The notes: generated by a model not told the origin, from the sequence alone. DNA of 64,000 nucleotides from Fusobacterium varium (GCA_900637705.1 LR134390.1:2046001-2110000); one strand, 5' to 3'; counted from the first letter of the stretch, positions 19,020 through 29,979 are shown. Numbers and translations: made by a program.

Positions 19020-19997
19020 ATGAAAAATATTTTAGTTACAGGGGGAGCTGGGTATATCGGAAGTCATGCTGTTGCTGAACTTCTTGATTCTGGTTATTCT
19101 GTAGTTGTTATAGATAGTTTGGAAAATGGTTTTATGCAGCTTGTAGACAAAAGAGCGAAATTTTATCATGGCAATGTTCAAGATGCTGATATGATGGATA
19201 AAATATTTACTGAAAATAAAATAGATGCTGTAATGCACTTTGCTGGATATATAAAAGTTCCAGAAAGTGTTGTAGAACCAAATAAATATTACTTAAATAA
19301 TACTTATACTGTTATGTGTCTACTTGAATCAATGAAAAAAAATAATATTAAAAATATAGTTTTTTCTTCCACTGCTGCTGTTTATGGAGATGTGAAAGAA
19401 CCTGAACCAGTAGATGAAAACCATTCTAAAGATCCTATCAATCCTTATGGAATGAGTAAACTCATGTCTGAAAGAATTATTATGGATTGTGCAAAAGCTC
19501 ATGAACTTAATTATTCTATCTTTAGATATTTTAATGTAGGTGGAGCTCATGAGAAACATGATATTGGTCAAATGGGTGAAGGTATTACTGCACTTATACC
19601 TCTCATATTAAAAGCTGCAAAAGGAACTATACCAAAACTTTCTATTTATGGTAATGATTTTAATACCAAAGATGGAACTGGAGTAAGGGATTATATTCAT
19701 GTTGTAGATTTAGTAAGGGCACATATACTTTCTCTTAAAACATTAGAAAAAAATATAAGTGGCATATACAATCTCGGAAATGGAAATGGTTTTACAGTCC
19801 TTGAAATGCTTAATGCTGCAAAAGAAGTAACTAAAATAGATATTCCAGCAGAAATTACATCTAGAAGACCCGGAGATCCTCCTTGTGTTATAGCATCAAG
19901 TAAAAAAGCTATAGCTGAACTTGGTTGGAAACCTTATTACACCAACGTGAAAGATATAATAAGAACTGCTTGGGAATGGAATTTAAAGGTGAAATAA
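19020..19997 (+). CDS. galE: UDP-glucose 4-epimerase
   Basis: 325 residues, extended SDR family. It has the NAD-binding GGAGYIGSHAVAEL, HFAGYIKVPESV, the catalytic SSTAAVYG serine region and YGMSK (Tyr-x3-Lys), FRYFNVGGA, and the substrate-binding RRPGDPP near the C-terminus. It interconverts UDP-glucose and UDP-galactose, feeding galactose catabolism or surface-sugar synthesis. SD TAGGAGG. It is followed at once by a small gene, suggesting a two-gene operon. Confidence 0.95.
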   Translation: MKNILVTGGAGYIGSHAVAELLDSGYSVVVIDSLENGFMQLVDKRAKFYHGNVQDADMMDKIFTENKIDAVMHFAGYIKVPESVVEPNKYYLNNTYTVMCLLESMKKNNIKNIVFSSTAAVYGDVKEPEPVDENHSKDPINPYGMSKLMSERIIMDCAKAHELNYSIFRYFNVGGAHEKHDIGQMGEGITALIPLILKAAKGTIPKLSIYGNDFNTKDGTGVRDYIHVVDLVRAHILSLKTLEKNISGIYNLGNGNGFTVLEMLNAAKEVTKIDIPAEITSRRPGDPPCVIASSKKAIAELGWKPYYTNVKDIIRTAWEWNLKVK

Positions 19998-19999
19998 TT

Positions 20000-20326
20000 A
20001 TGAAACCAAAATTGACCACAAAACTTTATTATCAATATGTCGGAAATATTCCTTGGTTAAAAAATGAAATATTCAACAAAAAATATGATGCTTTAAAATA
20101 TCTTTTAGCTGTAGAGGAAAAAAATAAGAGCAATTTTTTAATAAATATATACAAAGATTCTGAAGATGAAAATATTAGGTATGTTTCTTTTTTTATCACA
20201 GAGAAATTTCTTAATCTGTTTCCAGTAAAAAAATCTCTTGGAGAGTTTATTATATTTAATAAAGAGAATTTTATAAAACTTTTCAATTTTTTAAAAGAAA
20301 CTACTGTTGAAAATCCAGAAGATTAA
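20000..20326 (+). CDS. Hypothetical 108-residue cytoplasmic protein downstream of galE
   Basis: Start at ATG 20000 with AAAGGTG in the last codons of galE; only 2 nt separate the genes, so they are surely co-transcribed. The protein begins MKPKLTTKLYYQYVGNIPWL, is Phe/Lys/Asn-rich, and lacks a signal peptide. I recognise no family. Confidence 0.7.
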   Translation: MKPKLTTKLYYQYVGNIPWLKNEIFNKKYDALKYLLAVEEKNKSNFLINIYKDSEDENIRYVSFFITEKFLNLFPVKKSLGEFIIFNKENFIKLFNFLKETTVENPED

Positions 20327-20410
20327 TTTCAAATCCTAATTTGAAATAGTTAGGATTTAACCTAAATCTACTCATTCATTTTACTGACAATTTATTTTTA
20401 CTCATATAAC

Positions 20411-20452
20411 AAAAACCTCTAAACTAAATTAATAGTCTAGAGGTTTTCTTTT
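20411..20452. terminator. Bidirectional terminator after the galE operon
   Basis: AAAACCTCTA / TAGAGGTTTT stem with T-runs on each side, between convergent genes. Confidence 0.9.
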
Positions 20453-21117
20453 TTAAAGATTTAAACTTACATATCTTTCTTTTGCTAATTTTAATTTATC
20501 TGCGTAAACATATATAATGCTTCTGCCTTTTATAGCATCTATTATTTCATTATTCATATCTTCTGGGACTGCAAAACACCCAAAACTTCTACCTAATCTT
20601 CCAGATGTTTTTATTATTTCAGGATTAGCATAATCAGCTCCATGCACTACTATATTTCTTTTCATAGCATTATCATTTATCCCTTTCTCCAATCCAGCAA
20701 GCCTCAAGGAATATCCATTGCTGCCTTTATATGGTGCTTCTGTCATAAAAAATCCTAAAGAACTTTTATTAGATTCAGCTGCATTAGAAAAACTTTCTGC
20801 ATACAAATCACCTGTATTTTTTCCATGAGATACATAAGATTTAAAAAGAAGTTCTTTCTTTTCTAAATCTAAAACATACATTCTTTTTTCTGTAGAAGGT
20901 AGTGAAAAATCAACTATTGTAAGAATATTTTTTCTTTCTTATCAATTTTATTAAATCCTTCTACCCCTTGTACAAAAACATCATATTTAATAAGCCCATT
21001 TAATTTCATCTCATTATACAGCTCTTTTGCTTGAAAAACAGTTCCATTGGCAAAAACTGCAACTGATAAAAATAATCCTATAAATATTGCTGATAGCTTT
21101 TTCCCTAAATCCATCAC
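20453..21117 (-). CDS. L,D-transpeptidase-like (YkuD_2-type) protein, frame-interrupted
   Basis: The upstream part (21117-20914) has a signal peptide and ELYNEMKLNGLIKYDVFV, then a stop. The downstream part (20881-20453) carries the catalytic region RMYVLDLEKKELLF, HGKNTGD, and the active site R-L-G-R-S-F-G-C-F-A-V-P with an upstream IVVHGADYA His. Between them the other frame reads ILTIVDFSLPSTEKRMYVLD without stops, and one more A in the A6 run (20928-20933) restores about 220 residues. The YkuD_2 family is exported and thought to act on peptidoglycan; its exact activity is unproven. Confidence 0.78.
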
Positions 21118-21129
21118 CTTTACTCCTTA

Positions 21130-21339
21130 TCAACTAAATCTTTTTACTAAAAGTTCTGCTATTTTATAAATTATGAATAAAGCAATACCACAATAGGAAA
21201 TTAGTAGTAAAGTACCTCCAAATCTGTTATCATACTCATATTCATCTCCATCTTCAATTTCCTCATCTATTTCCTTTTCAATCTTACTATTCATTAATTC
21301 TAATTCTTCCAATTCAATTTTCTCTTTTACACTTAACAT
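21130..21339 (-). CDS. Small acidic single-span membrane protein
   Basis: 69 residues. An acidic, charged N-terminal half (ELEELELMNSKIEKEIDEEI) is followed by one membrane helix (LLLISYCGIALFIIYKIAEL) and a basic tail. I recognise no family. It lies just upstream of the L,D-transpeptidase-like gene (13 nt), probably in one transcript. SD GGAGGAAT. Confidence 0.65.
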   Translation of the reverse strand: MLSVKEKIELEELELMNSKIEKEIDEEIEDGDEYEYDNRFGGTLLLISYCGIALFIIYKIAELLVKRFS

Positions 21340-21387
21340 TTTTATTCCTCCATTTTTATATTTATTATTTAGAAATGAAAGAATAAA

Positions 21388-21738
21388 TTAAATCCGTAAT
21401 ACCCGTTCTTGATAGCGTGAAAGTATGGTGTATAGTGGCTTTCTGTACTGTTTGTACTCAATTTTCTCATGAATAATTAACTTTTCTTCTTGAAAACTGT
21501 TTTCTGTTAAAATTTCTGGTAAGAAATCTCTCCAGACAGCTACATCTGTGTTATTGTTATCTGTTAAATTTGCAAAGATATAATTTTGAATTGGTTGTTT
21601 CTCATGTAAAAGAATTAGATTTTCTTGTGTATTTCTTTCTACCAAAGGAGGTCTAGTTGTTTTTATATTTAAAGTTGAAGTAAAAAATAAAAAAACAAAT
21701 ATCATAAAATAATTCAGTATTCCTGCTTTTTTCTTCAC
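21388..21738 (-). CDS. Hypothetical membrane-anchored protein
   Basis: 116 residues from a GTG that stands 8 nt after GGGAGGTGG; the more distal ATG lies upstream of that SD. The start MKKKAGILNYFMIFVFLFF is an N-terminal anchor or signal, followed by a polar domain without recognisable motifs and a basic end (SRYQERVLRI). First gene of a minus-strand group with the two genes below it. Confidence 0.6.
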   Translation of the reverse strand: MKKKAGILNYFMIFVFLFFTSTLNIKTTRPPLVERNTQENLILLHEKQPIQNYIFANLTDNNNTDVAVWRDFLPEILTENSFQEEKLIIHEKIEYKQYRKPLYTILSRYQERVLRI

Positions 21739-21979
21739 TTTAAAGACCACCTCCCTTTGTGTAAACATTACTTGTCAATTTATATTTTACTATTTTCTTT
21801 AAAGAATTTCCACTTTTTTTGACAATTTTTGAAATATTCTAAAAGTTTAAAATAAACACTTATTCTGAATATATTTTCTAAGTTATTACTAAATTCTATT
21901 AAATCAAACAATAAAATAATATTTTAGATACAAGCTAAATATTCTGGCTATACCATCTATTCTATGCAGTTTAATATAC

Positions 21980-22014
21980 AAAAAAACACCATCAAATAAA
22001 TGACAGTGTTTTAT
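21980..22014 (-). terminator. Terminator after the ankyrin lipoprotein gene
   Basis: Minus-strand ACACTGTCA / TGATGGTGT stem (with G-U pairs) followed by TTTTTTT, just past the stop of the ankyrin gene. From here to 21769 (about 210 nt) nothing else is visible. Confidence 0.8.
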
Positions 22015-22017
22015 TGT

Positions 22018-22869
22018 TTATTTTATCCCTTTTGAGTTCAAATATTTTATCATAGATTCATTTCTATTATCTCTGGCTATTGACAAAGCACTGTCACCAT
22101 AAGACATATAGTTAGGATTTACACCTACTTCTAAAAGTTTTTCTATAACAGAAACGTAGTTATAAGATACTGCTCTTAGATAAATTTCTCCTAAAATATT
22201 TTCTTCTTTTTTATTTTTGGCATTTAAATTATATTTTGCACTATCTAGTAATTTTAATAAAATTTCCTCATTTTGTGCATAGTATATAGGAAAATTTCCT
22301 GCTAAATCCTGTTTTGTAAAATTACCACCATTATTCTTCATAGCTTCTAAAAGAGAAATATCCCTTCCTGCTGCTGCTCTAAATACTGGAGTCCAGCCAT
22401 TTTCTTCTACAGCATTTACATCTGCTCCCTGTTCAGTGAGATACTTGCTATAACTTAAAGGTTTTGCTTCAATGAAATAACTCAATAGAGTCTTTCCACT
22501 ACTGTCTTTTTTGTTTATATCTGCCCCTGCTTTTACCATCTGCTCTAAAGCATTTAAACTTCTTACATAAAATATAGGAGTTTTCCCATCTTCAAAGGTT
22601 TCCTCTAAATATACCCCTTTTCCAAGAAGCATATTCAAAACTTTTTGGCTATCATTTTCTAATGCAATTATTAAAAGGCTTTTTCCTTCTTTATTCACAT
22701 ATCCAATAGGAAAATCTGATGCAAAAAAGTTATTTAAAAGCATTGTATTATCAGTTTCTACAGCATTTAAAACTTCATCTGGTGTTATTATATTTTTATC
22801 TTTACTTCCAAAACTGCTGCAACTGATAATTGTAATAGATATTATGAAAAGTATCAGTAGTTTCTTCAT
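22018..22869 (-). CDS. Ankyrin-repeat lipoprotein
   Basis: 283 residues. The signal peptide ends in a lipobox (ITIISCSS), so it is lipid-anchored. Five to six ankyrin repeats follow, for example EGKSLLIIALENDSQKVLNM, DINKKDSSGKTLLSYFIEA and DVNAVEENGWTPVFRAAAGR. Ankyrin repeats mediate protein binding; no partner is suggested by context. It follows typA by 16 nt and probably shares its transcript. Confidence 0.85.
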   Translation of the reverse strand: MKKLLILFIISITIISCSSFGSKDKNIITPDEVLNAVETDNTMLLNNFFASDFPIGYVNKEGKSLLIIALENDSQKVLNMLLGKGVYLEETFEDGKTPIFYVRSLNALEQMVKAGADINKKDSSGKTLLSYFIEAKPLSYSKYLTEQGADVNAVEENGWTPVFRAAAGRDISLLEAMKNNGGNFTKQDLAGNFPIYYAQNEEILLKLLDSAKYNLNAKNKKEENILGEIYLRAVSYNYVSVIEKLLEVGVNPNYMSYGDSALSIARDNRNESMIKYLNSKGIK

Positions 22870-22885
22870 CTTTTACCTCTCTTAA

Positions 22886-24703
22886 TTAGTCTTCATTTCT
22901 CTTCTCAAATTTTCTTCTTTCCCCTTCTTTAAGGACTTTCTTTCTCAATCTGATATTTAATGGTGTAACTTCAACTAATTCATCTTCTGCTATATAGTCA
23001 AGAGCCTGTTCTAAACTAAATCTTCTAGGAGTAGCTAATTTAACTGCATCATCACTTCCAGCTGCTCTCATATTTGTAAGTTTTTTAGTTTTACATACAT
23101 TTACTACAAGATCATTTTCTCTGTTATGTTCTCCAACTATCATTCCTTCATATACTGGAATACCTGGATCAAGGAAAAGTATTCCTCTGTCCTGAATATT
23201 ATTTAAAGCATATGGTACTGTTACTCCTGGTTCAGTTGCTATAAGAACACCTTTAGTTCTTGTAGGAATTTCCCCTTTATATGGTTCATAACTAAAGAAT
23301 GAATGATTGATTATTCCTGTTCCTTTAGTATCTGTAAGAAATTCATTTCTAAATCCTATAAGTCCTCTTGCAGGTACTTTAAACTCTAAACGTGTATAAC
23401 CGTCAGTACCAGGAACCATAGAAACCATTTCTCCTTTTCTGCTTCCTAATTTCTCTATAACTACCCCTGTATAACATTCATCAACATCAATAAGAGCCAT
23501 TTCAACTGGTTCCATTTTCTGTCCATTTTCCTCTTTCATAAGAACTCTTGGTTTTGAAACTTGTATTTCAAATCCTTCTCTTCTCATATTTTCAAGAAGT
23601 ATAGAAAGTTGAAGTTCTCCTCTTCCTTTTACAACAAAAGCATCTGGAGCATCTGTTGCTTCTACTCTCATACTTACATTTGTTTGAAGTTCTTTCTGTA
23701 ATCTTTCCCATATATGTCTAGAAGTAACAAATTTTCCTTCTTTTCCAGCAAATGGTGAATCATTTACCATAAATGTCATTGCAAGAGTTGGTTCATCTAT
23801 GTCTATAAGTGGCAAAGCAACTGGATCATTTACATCAGCAAATGTTTCTCCAATATCTATATTATCTATACCAGCTATACAAACTATATCCCCAGCCTGA
23901 GCTTCTTGAATTTCAGTTCTTTTCAATCCTTCATAACCATAAAGAACCGAAATTTTACCTTTCATCATTTTTCCATCTCTTTTTATAAGCATAATCTCTT
24001 GATTTCTTTTTACAACTCCATTGTGTATTCTTCCTACAGCTAACTTTCCAACATAATTGTCATAAGCTATATTTGTAATAAGGAATTGCATTGGTTTTTC
24101 AGGATCTCCTTCAGGATCATCTACATGCTCAAGGATAGTTTCAAATAGTGGAGTCATATCATCACTTTCATCAGTAAGCTCTTTTTTAGCAAAACCTCCT
24201 TTTCCAGAAGCATATACTACTGGGAAATCCAATTGAAGATCATTTGCATTTAATTCTATAAAAAGATCATAAACCATGTACAACACTTCTTCTGGTCTTG
24301 CATTTGGCTTGTCTACTTTATTAACTACAACTATAGGTCTATGTCCCTGTTCTAAAGCTTTCTTCAAAACATATTTAGTTTGAGGCATAGGTCCTTCAAA
24401 GGCATCAACTAATAGTACAACAGATTCTACCATTTTCATAATTCTTTGTACTTCTCCTCCAAAGTCAGCATGTCCTGGAGTATCAACTATATTAATTTTA
24501 TAGTCCTTGTACTGTACAGATGCGTTTTTAGAGAAAATAGTTATTCCTCTTTCTTTTTCAATGTCATTTGAGTCCATTACTCTTTCTTCTACTTTTTCAA
24601 GTTCATGGCTCCCAAATACTCCAGCCTGTCTTAAAAGACAATCTACTAGTGTTGTTTTTCCGTGGTCAACATGGGCAATTATTGCTATGTTTTTAATTTT
24701 CAT
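22886..24703 (-). CDS. typA: Ribosome-associated GTPase TypA/BipA
   Basis: 605 residues. It carries G1 [11 protein letters not shown]2 ERGITI, G3 [10 protein letters not shown] and G4 NKVDK, then EF-G-like domains III and V and the TypA-specific C-terminal domain. TypA is a translational GTPase that helps ribosome assembly and stress adaptation. Its ATG lies 22 nt after truB. Confidence 0.97.
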   Translation of the reverse strand: MKIKNIAIIAHVDHGKTTLVDCLLRQAGVFGSHELEKVEERVMDSNDIEKERGITIFSKNASVQYKDYKINIVDTPGHADFGGEVQRIMKMVESVVLLVDAFEGPMPQTKYVLKKALEQGHRPIVVVNKVDKPNARPEEVLYMVYDLFIELNANDLQLDFPVVYASGKGGFAKKELTDESDDMTPLFETILEHVDDPEGDPEKPMQFLITNIAYDNYVGKLAVGRIHNGVVKRNQEIMLIKRDGKMMKGKISVLYGYEGLKRTEIQEAQAGDIVCIAGIDNIDIGETFADVNDPVALPLIDIDEPTLAMTFMVNDSPFAGKEGKFVTSRHIWERLQKELQTNVSMRVEATDAPDAFVVKGRGELQLSILLENMRREGFEIQVSKPRVLMKEENGQKMEPVEMALIDVDECYTGVVIEKLGSRKGEMVSMVPGTDGYTRLEFKVPARGLIGFRNEFLTDTKGTGIINHSFFSYEPYKGEIPTRTKGVLIATEPGVTVPYALNNIQDRGILFLDPGIPVYEGMIVGEHNRENDLVVNVCKTKKLTNMRAAGSDDAVKLATPRRFSLEQALDYIAEDELVEVTPLNIRLRKKVLKEGERRKFEKRNED

Positions 24704-24725
24704 TCTTCAACCTTCCTTACGGGAA

Positions 24726-25586
24726 TTAAAAATATTTATATCCCTTTAATAAATTATTACTTACATTACATAATCCTAAAAATTTTCCAGTACTATCATA
24801 TATTCTATATCTGCCATCAGCAGCTGTAAATCTCACTGTATTTCCATTAAGAAAAAGAATCATATTCTTTTCTCCTTCCAATGTTATTTTAGGATACTTA
24901 AAAAAATCTTCCACACTGCATAAAAAATCTGTTTTTTCTTCAAGAGATATAGCTTCTATATCTTCCAGTGTATAAGAATCTTCGATATTTGAACTTCCTA
25001 CTTTTTCTCTCACTAAGGACGTCATTGTAGCAAGAGTTCCTAAAGCTTTTCCCATATCATCTATCAATGAACGAATGTATGTTCCTTTTGAAACACCACA
25101 TCTAATTTTTCCTTTCACTCCATCAAATTCAACGATATCTATAAACTTTATTTCTATTAATCTGGCTTTTCTTTCAACTTCAATTCCTTGTCTTGCAAGT
25201 TCATAAAGTTTTTTCCCATCTACTTTTAAAGCTGAATACATAGGTGGTATCTGTTCTATCTCTCCAATGAATTTTTTCAACACATTTTCAAGTTCGCCAA
25301 GAGTAACATTGTTTATTTCTCTCTTTTCGATTATCTGTCCTTCTGTATCATAGGTATCTGTTCTATATCCAAGCTCAAATCCAGCAGTATAAGTTTTTTC
25401 ATATCCTTCTATATCTTGTACTAATTTTGTCGCTTTACCTATACATACAACTAAAACACCTTCTGCAAGAGGATCTAAAGTTCCTGTATGCCCTATTTTT
25501 CTTTCATGCAGAATTCTTCTCAGCTTTCTTACAACATCAAAAGAAGTTATTCCGCTAGGTTTATTCACGTTAATTATACCTTCCAA
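24726..25586 (-). CDS. truB: tRNA pseudouridine(55) synthase
   Basis: 286 residues. It starts MEGIINVNKPSGITSFDVV and has the catalytic motif HTGTLDPLAEGVL with the essential Asp, YTAGFELGYRTDTYDTEG, and the C-terminal PUA-like part. It makes pseudouridine 55 in the T-loop of tRNAs. It sits between the glycosidase-like gene and typA on the same strand. Confidence 0.96.
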   Translation of the reverse strand: MEGIINVNKPSGITSFDVVRKLRRILHERKIGHTGTLDPLAEGVLVVCIGKATKLVQDIEGYEKTYTAGFELGYRTDTYDTEGQIIEKREINNVTLGELENVLKKFIGEIEQIPPMYSALKVDGKKLYELARQGIEVERKARLIEIKFIDIVEFDGVKGKIRCGVSKGTYIRSLIDDMGKALGTLATMTSLVREKVGSSNIEDSYTLEDIEAISLEEKTDFLCSVEDFFKYPKITLEGEKNMILFLNGNTVRFTAADGRYRIYDSTGKFLGLCNVSNNLLKGYKYF

Positions 25587-25666
25587 AATATCAACTCCTA
25601 CACAGAACTATCCTTTATTATAACATATCTTATTCAATCTTCAAACACTTTTATTATTTTTTCTAT

Positions 25667-27435
25667 TTATGGCTTTTTTACTTCTTCTGTTTTCTTTGCT
25701 CCATCTGATTTTTTACCTGCTTCTGTTGTCTTAGCAGCTTCTGTTTTTTTCCCAGAAGGTGAATCTTTTTCTATTCTATACTTATTTGTAGGGCTCCACA
25801 AAATATATTCATTAATCCCTAAATCTTTCAATGCTTTTACCTGCAGCTCTATTTGCTCAGGTCCATAAACTATATATCCTTTTACCCATCTGGCTGTAAA
25901 AGCCTGTATCCATGGTCTTATCATAGCTGGTGTATCAATATTTGCATTTCTGTTCATTGAATCCTGTGTTGAACGATATACTGTCTTGTATGGTTCAGCA
26001 TCTGGAACTGGAAGTCCATATACTCCTTTTCCATAATGGCTTGGATATATCATTGGACATATATAATCCACTACATTACTTACTGACTCCCAATGTTGCC
26101 CAAGAGCCATATCATCTGGAAGACTTCCCACCTGTCCATACACATCAGCTGCAATATACACTCCTAAAGGCTCCAGTTCTTTTCTTGCATATTGAAGATA
26201 TTTTTGTATAGTTTCAGGTTTTGATTCTTTATTAGGATTTCTATAATCAAGTTCTTTATCTAATTTTCCTCCATTAGAAGCTGGAAATCTTACATAATCA
26301 AATTGTATCTCATCAAACCCTGCAAGAGCAGCCTCTTTCGCTACAGCTATGTTATATTCCCAAAGATATCTATCATGAGGAGATACCCATATAACTCCAT
26401 CGCTGTTTGTAAAAGGTTTCCCTGTAGCTTTAGTTATGATAGCCTTATCTGGATTAGCCTTTGCATAAGTAGGATCTTTAAAAGACACTACTCTTGCTAT
26501 AGTATATATATTATTATCTTTCAGCTTTTTCATAAATTTGTTTATATCTTTTATTGGAGATCTTCTATTAGCATTCGGATTATATTTTTCTCCTGCCTCC
26601 ATTTTAAATAAAAGTGTTCCATCATCTTCTTTTACATCTATTACAAAAGCATTAATCTTAGTCCTTTTAGATAGAGCTATAAGGTCATCTACTCTCTTTG
26701 TTAATGCAGCTGAACTGCTTGTTACATATATTCCTCTTACTTCTCTTCTTTTATTTTCAGGATAATTCTTCTTTTCAATTGGAGAAAAATCAAGATTCTT
26801 CCATTCTTTAGGAAGAGTTGCCTTTAAACTATCTGCCAGTTGATTATTTTTTATCCAACCAGTTCTTTTTTCTCTATTTTTATAATATGATATCTTTTCC
26901 CAGTTTTCTACAGTAGTAGTTTTTTGAACTTCTGTCTTTCCATCTGGTTTTTTTACAGTTTTTTCTTTTACTTTTTCTACCTTTTTTACTTCAAGCACTT
27001 CTACTCTTGTTCCAATTTTAATATTATCTTCTGCTTTAGGAGTTATTTTTGTATCTTTAAAAATTCTTATATTTCCCTTGGCATATTTATATTTTTCCTT
27101 CACTGCTTCAGAAGATTTTTCTGTATTTTCAACTTCTTTTACAATTGATAATTTTTCATTTTCTTCAGTTATTTTTTCATTTTTTTGTTTTTCATCATTT
27201 TTTACATCTACTTCTTTATCATCTACTTTTTATCATCTATTTCTTTTTCTACTTTTTTTACATCTTCCTTCACTAATTTTTCCATCTCTGCTTTTTCACT
27301 CGGCACTATCTGCTCTCCCAAAGACATACCTTTAGTAATATCCACCGTTGCAATCAAAAATACTATATAACAAAATATAGAAAATAATACCTTTCTGATA
27401 AACCATATCTGTTGCTTTGTTCTTTTATGTTTCAC
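25667..27435 (-). CDS. DUF4015-type putative glycoside hydrolase, frame-interrupted
   Basis: The upstream frame (27435-27223, GTG start after GGAGGG) encodes a cytoplasmic basic tail and one membrane anchor (VLFSIFCYIVFLIATVDI) followed by a charged linker. The downstream frame (to 25667) holds an SH3-like segment, then a TIM-barrel-like domain with REVRGIYVTSSSA, FVIDVKEDDG, DEIQFDYVRFPASNGG, and DYICPMIYPSHYGKGVYG. These are hallmarks of the DUF4015 family, presumed extracytoplasmic glycosidases. One extra A at the A5 run 27227-27231 joins the frames through an uninterrupted charged linker. The C-terminus is a Lys/Glu/Thr repeat. Confidence 0.82.
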
Positions 27436-27534
27436 TTAAATCCCTCCAAAAAATTTCACGTATTCGCTTTTACTATTTTATACCATTTAGGAAAATTTAT
27501 CTATATTGAAATTTAATTCATCATATTTTCTGAA

Positions 27535-27563
27535 TTGAAATATTACTTTTTTAATGTTATGAT
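27535..27563 (+). promoter_or_regulatory. Promoter of the bio cluster
   Basis: TTGAAA (27535-27540) and TATGAT (27558-27563), spacing 17 nt, about 35 nt before bioF. Confidence 0.7.
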
Positions 27564-27597
27564 TATGTATACTTTAAATAAAGATGGTGAATTTTAA

Positions 27598-28716
27598 ATG
27601 AAAAAAGAAATTTTAATAAAAGAACTTGATGCTCTTAAAAATACTTACAATTTCAGACAACTAAAAGAATGCAATAATTCTCTTGTAAATCTTTCATCTA
27701 ATGACTATTTAGGACTTGCAAGGGATAGAGAGCTGCTAAATGAATTTTATTCTAAATATTCTCCAAAGCTTTCTTCAAGTTCTTCCAGACTTATAGATGG
27801 TTCATATCCTGAAGTCATGAAGCTGGAAGAAGAGCTCGAAACCATTTATGAAAATTCAGCTATATTATTTAATTCTGGCTTTGATGCTAATTCTTCTATA
27901 ATTGAAACATTTTACAATAAAAAATCTTTAATTCTTACTGACAGACTAAATCATGCCAGTATTTATGATGGTATTCTCAACAGTGAAGCTGTTTTTATGA
28001 GATATAAACATCTAGATATGAAAAATCTTGAAAATCTTCTCATAAAATATAGAGATACTTATGATGATATTCTTGTAGTATCTGAAACTGTCTATAGTAT
28101 GGACGGTGATATGGCTGATTTAAAAGAACTTATCAACTTGAAGAAAAAATATAATTTTGACCTTATGATAGATGAAGCCCATTCTTATGGGGTTTATGGC
28201 TATGGTATAGCTAAAGAACTTAATGTTGTGAAAGATATTGACTTCCTCATCATTCCATTAGGAAAAGGTGGAGGTTCAGTTGGAGCATATGTTATTTGCT
28301 CTCAATTGATTAAAGATTATATAATCAATAAAAGCAGAAAATTTATCTATAGTACTGCACTTCCTCCTGTAAACCATATGTGGAATCTTTTTATATTAAA
28401 AAAAATGCCATATTTTAAAAATAAAATGGAAAAGCTTCAGGAAATTAAGGAATATACTCTTAATCTTTTAAGAGAAAATCATATAGATACTGTATCTTCA
28501 ACTCATATTATAAGTATAGTAATAGGTAATAATGCTAAAATTATAGAAATAGCTGAAAATATGAGGAGAAAAGGATTTATGCTTTATGGAGTAAAGGAAC
28601 CTACAGTTCCCAAAGGAACAGCCAGATTTAGAATAGGTCTGAATCCTCAACTTTCAAAAGAAGATATTTTAAGATTTGTAAAGGAGCTAAAATATGAAAT
28701 TGATACTGTTTTTTAA
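27598..28716 (+). CDS. bioF: 8-amino-7-oxononanoate synthase
   Basis: 372 residues, alpha-oxoamine synthase family. Typical parts are NLSSNDYLGLA near the start, GSYPEVMKLEEELE, DEAHSYGVYG and the PLP-lysine region PLGKGGGSVGAY. The enzyme joins pimeloyl-ACP and alanine in biotin synthesis. SD GGTGA. It overlaps bioG by 23 nt. Confidence 0.92.
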   Translation: MKKEILIKELDALKNTYNFRQLKECNNSLVNLSSNDYLGLARDRELLNEFYSKYSPKLSSSSSRLIDGSYPEVMKLEEELETIYENSAILFNSGFDANSSIIETFYNKKSLILTDRLNHASIYDGILNSEAVFMRYKHLDMKNLENLLIKYRDTYDDILVVSETVYSMDGDMADLKELINLKKKYNFDLMIDEAHSYGVYGYGIAKELNVVKDIDFLIIPLGKGGGSVGAYVICSQLIKDYIINKSRKFIYSTALPPVNHMWNLFILKKMPYFKNKMEKLQEIKEYTLNLLRENHIDTVSSTHIISIVIGNNAKIIEIAENMRRKGFMLYGVKEPTVPKGTARFRIGLNPQLSKEDILRFVKELKYEIDTVF

Positions 28717-29287
28717 TGGTTGGGGAATGGACGAAAACATTGTTTCTCATTTAGAAATTCCTATTGGCTATACTTTAAAAATAATAAATTTTCCATATAA
28801 TTTCGATAAAACTATTTTAACTCAATATGATGATATTATTTTTATTGGTTGGTCTTTTGGAAGTTATTATCTTGCTAAATATTTACTTGAAAATAATATA
28901 AGATCAAAAAAAATAATATCTTTAAACGGCACTCCAGAAACTATTGGCAAAAATGGAATTTCTGAGGGAGTATTTAATCTTACTCTTGATACTCTTACTT
29001 CTGATACTTTACAGAAGTTTTATGAAAATATGGGAATTGACAATACTTTTTCCCCAAGTAAAAAAAATTTTGAAGATATAAAAGATGAGCTACAATATTT
29101 TAAAAATAATTATATCCCACTAAAAAATATATTTACTCATGCTTTTATTGGAAAAAAAGATAAAATAATTCCTGCTTTGAGGCAAAAAAAGTATTTTGAA
29201 TCAAATAGTGTTAATATCACTGAACTTTTATGTGGACATTATCCTTTTTCTGTAATAAAAAGCTGGAGTACTTTGATTGGAGAGTAA
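28694..29287 (+). CDS. bioG: Pimeloyl-ACP methyl ester esterase, BioG type
   Basis: 197 residues. The fold start LILFFNGWGMDENIVSHL and nucleophile elbow GWSFGSYYLAKY mark the DUF452/BioG alpha/beta-hydrolase group; the catalytic His is in CGHYPF. BioG replaces BioH by hydrolysing the methyl ester of pimeloyl-ACP. The bioF overlap and the neighbouring bioC support this role. Confidence 0.9.
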   Translation: MKLILFFNGWGMDENIVSHLEIPIGYTLKIINFPYNFDKTILTQYDDIIFIGWSFGSYYLAKYLLENNIRSKKIISLNGTPETIGKNGISEGVFNLTLDTLTSDTLQKFYENMGIDNTFSPSKKNFEDIKDELQYFKNNYIPLKNIFTHAFIGKKDKIIPALRQKKYFESNSVNITELLCGHYPFSVIKSWSTLIGE

Positions 29288-29288
29288 C

Positions 29289-29957
29289 ATGACTTTTGAT
29301 AAAAATTTTACTACTTATGATAATAATGCTATAGTTCAAAAAAAAGTAGCTGCTAATTTAAGTGAATATATAAAAAACGATATTTCTCTATCTGGAAATA
29401 TGAATAAAATCATTGAACTTGGGTGTGGTACAGGTATATTTACTAAAGAATTCCTTTCTAACTTTACTCCCAAACACCTCACTCTTAATGATTTTTTTGA
29501 TGTAAGAGAATATTTAAAAAATTTGAATTATAATGAATTTATTCAAGGAGATATTGAGATTATCACTCTTCCAAAAGCTGATATCATTATTTCCAGCTCT
29601 GCTTTCCAATGGGTTAGCTCCTTTGAAAAATTAATAAATAATATTTCAGCTTCAACTAATAATTTGGCTTTTTCCATTTATACTAAAGGAAACTTAAAAG
29701 AGATATATGAACACTTCAATATTTCTTTAAATTATTTAGAAAATGAGGAAATTCATCAAATATTAAGAAAAAAATTTAAAAATATAACTTCAAAAAAAGA
29801 AACAATAATTCTTGAGTTCAATACTCCTTTAGAAGCTTTAAGGCATCTTAAAAATACTGGTGTTACTGGTTTTCAAAAAACAAGTATAAGTAAAATACGT
29901 TCTTTTGCCAGCTGTACTTTAACTTATGAAATAAGTTATTTTATTTGTAAGAATTAG
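29289..29957 (+). CDS. bioC: Malonyl-ACP O-methyltransferase
   Basis: 222 residues from ATG 29289, with GGAGAG in the end of bioG as SD. It has the SAM-binding motif IIELGCGTGIFTKEFL and the family start FDKNFTTYDNNAIVQKKVA, plus SSAFQWVSSFEKLI. BioC methylates malonyl-ACP so that fatty-acid synthesis can build the pimeloyl chain. bioF-bioG-bioC is compact; bioA, bioD and bioB are not in the window. Confidence 0.91.
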   Translation: MTFDKNFTTYDNNAIVQKKVAANLSEYIKNDISLSGNMNKIIELGCGTGIFTKEFLSNFTPKHLTLNDFFDVREYLKNLNYNEFIQGDIEIITLPKADIIISSSAFQWVSSFEKLINNISASTNNLAFSIYTKGNLKEIYEHFNISLNYLENEEIHQILRKKFKNITSKKETIILEFNTPLEALRHLKNTGVTGFQKTSISKIRSFASCTLTYEISYFICKN

Positions 29958-29979
29958 ATTTTTTATAATTTATATTTTT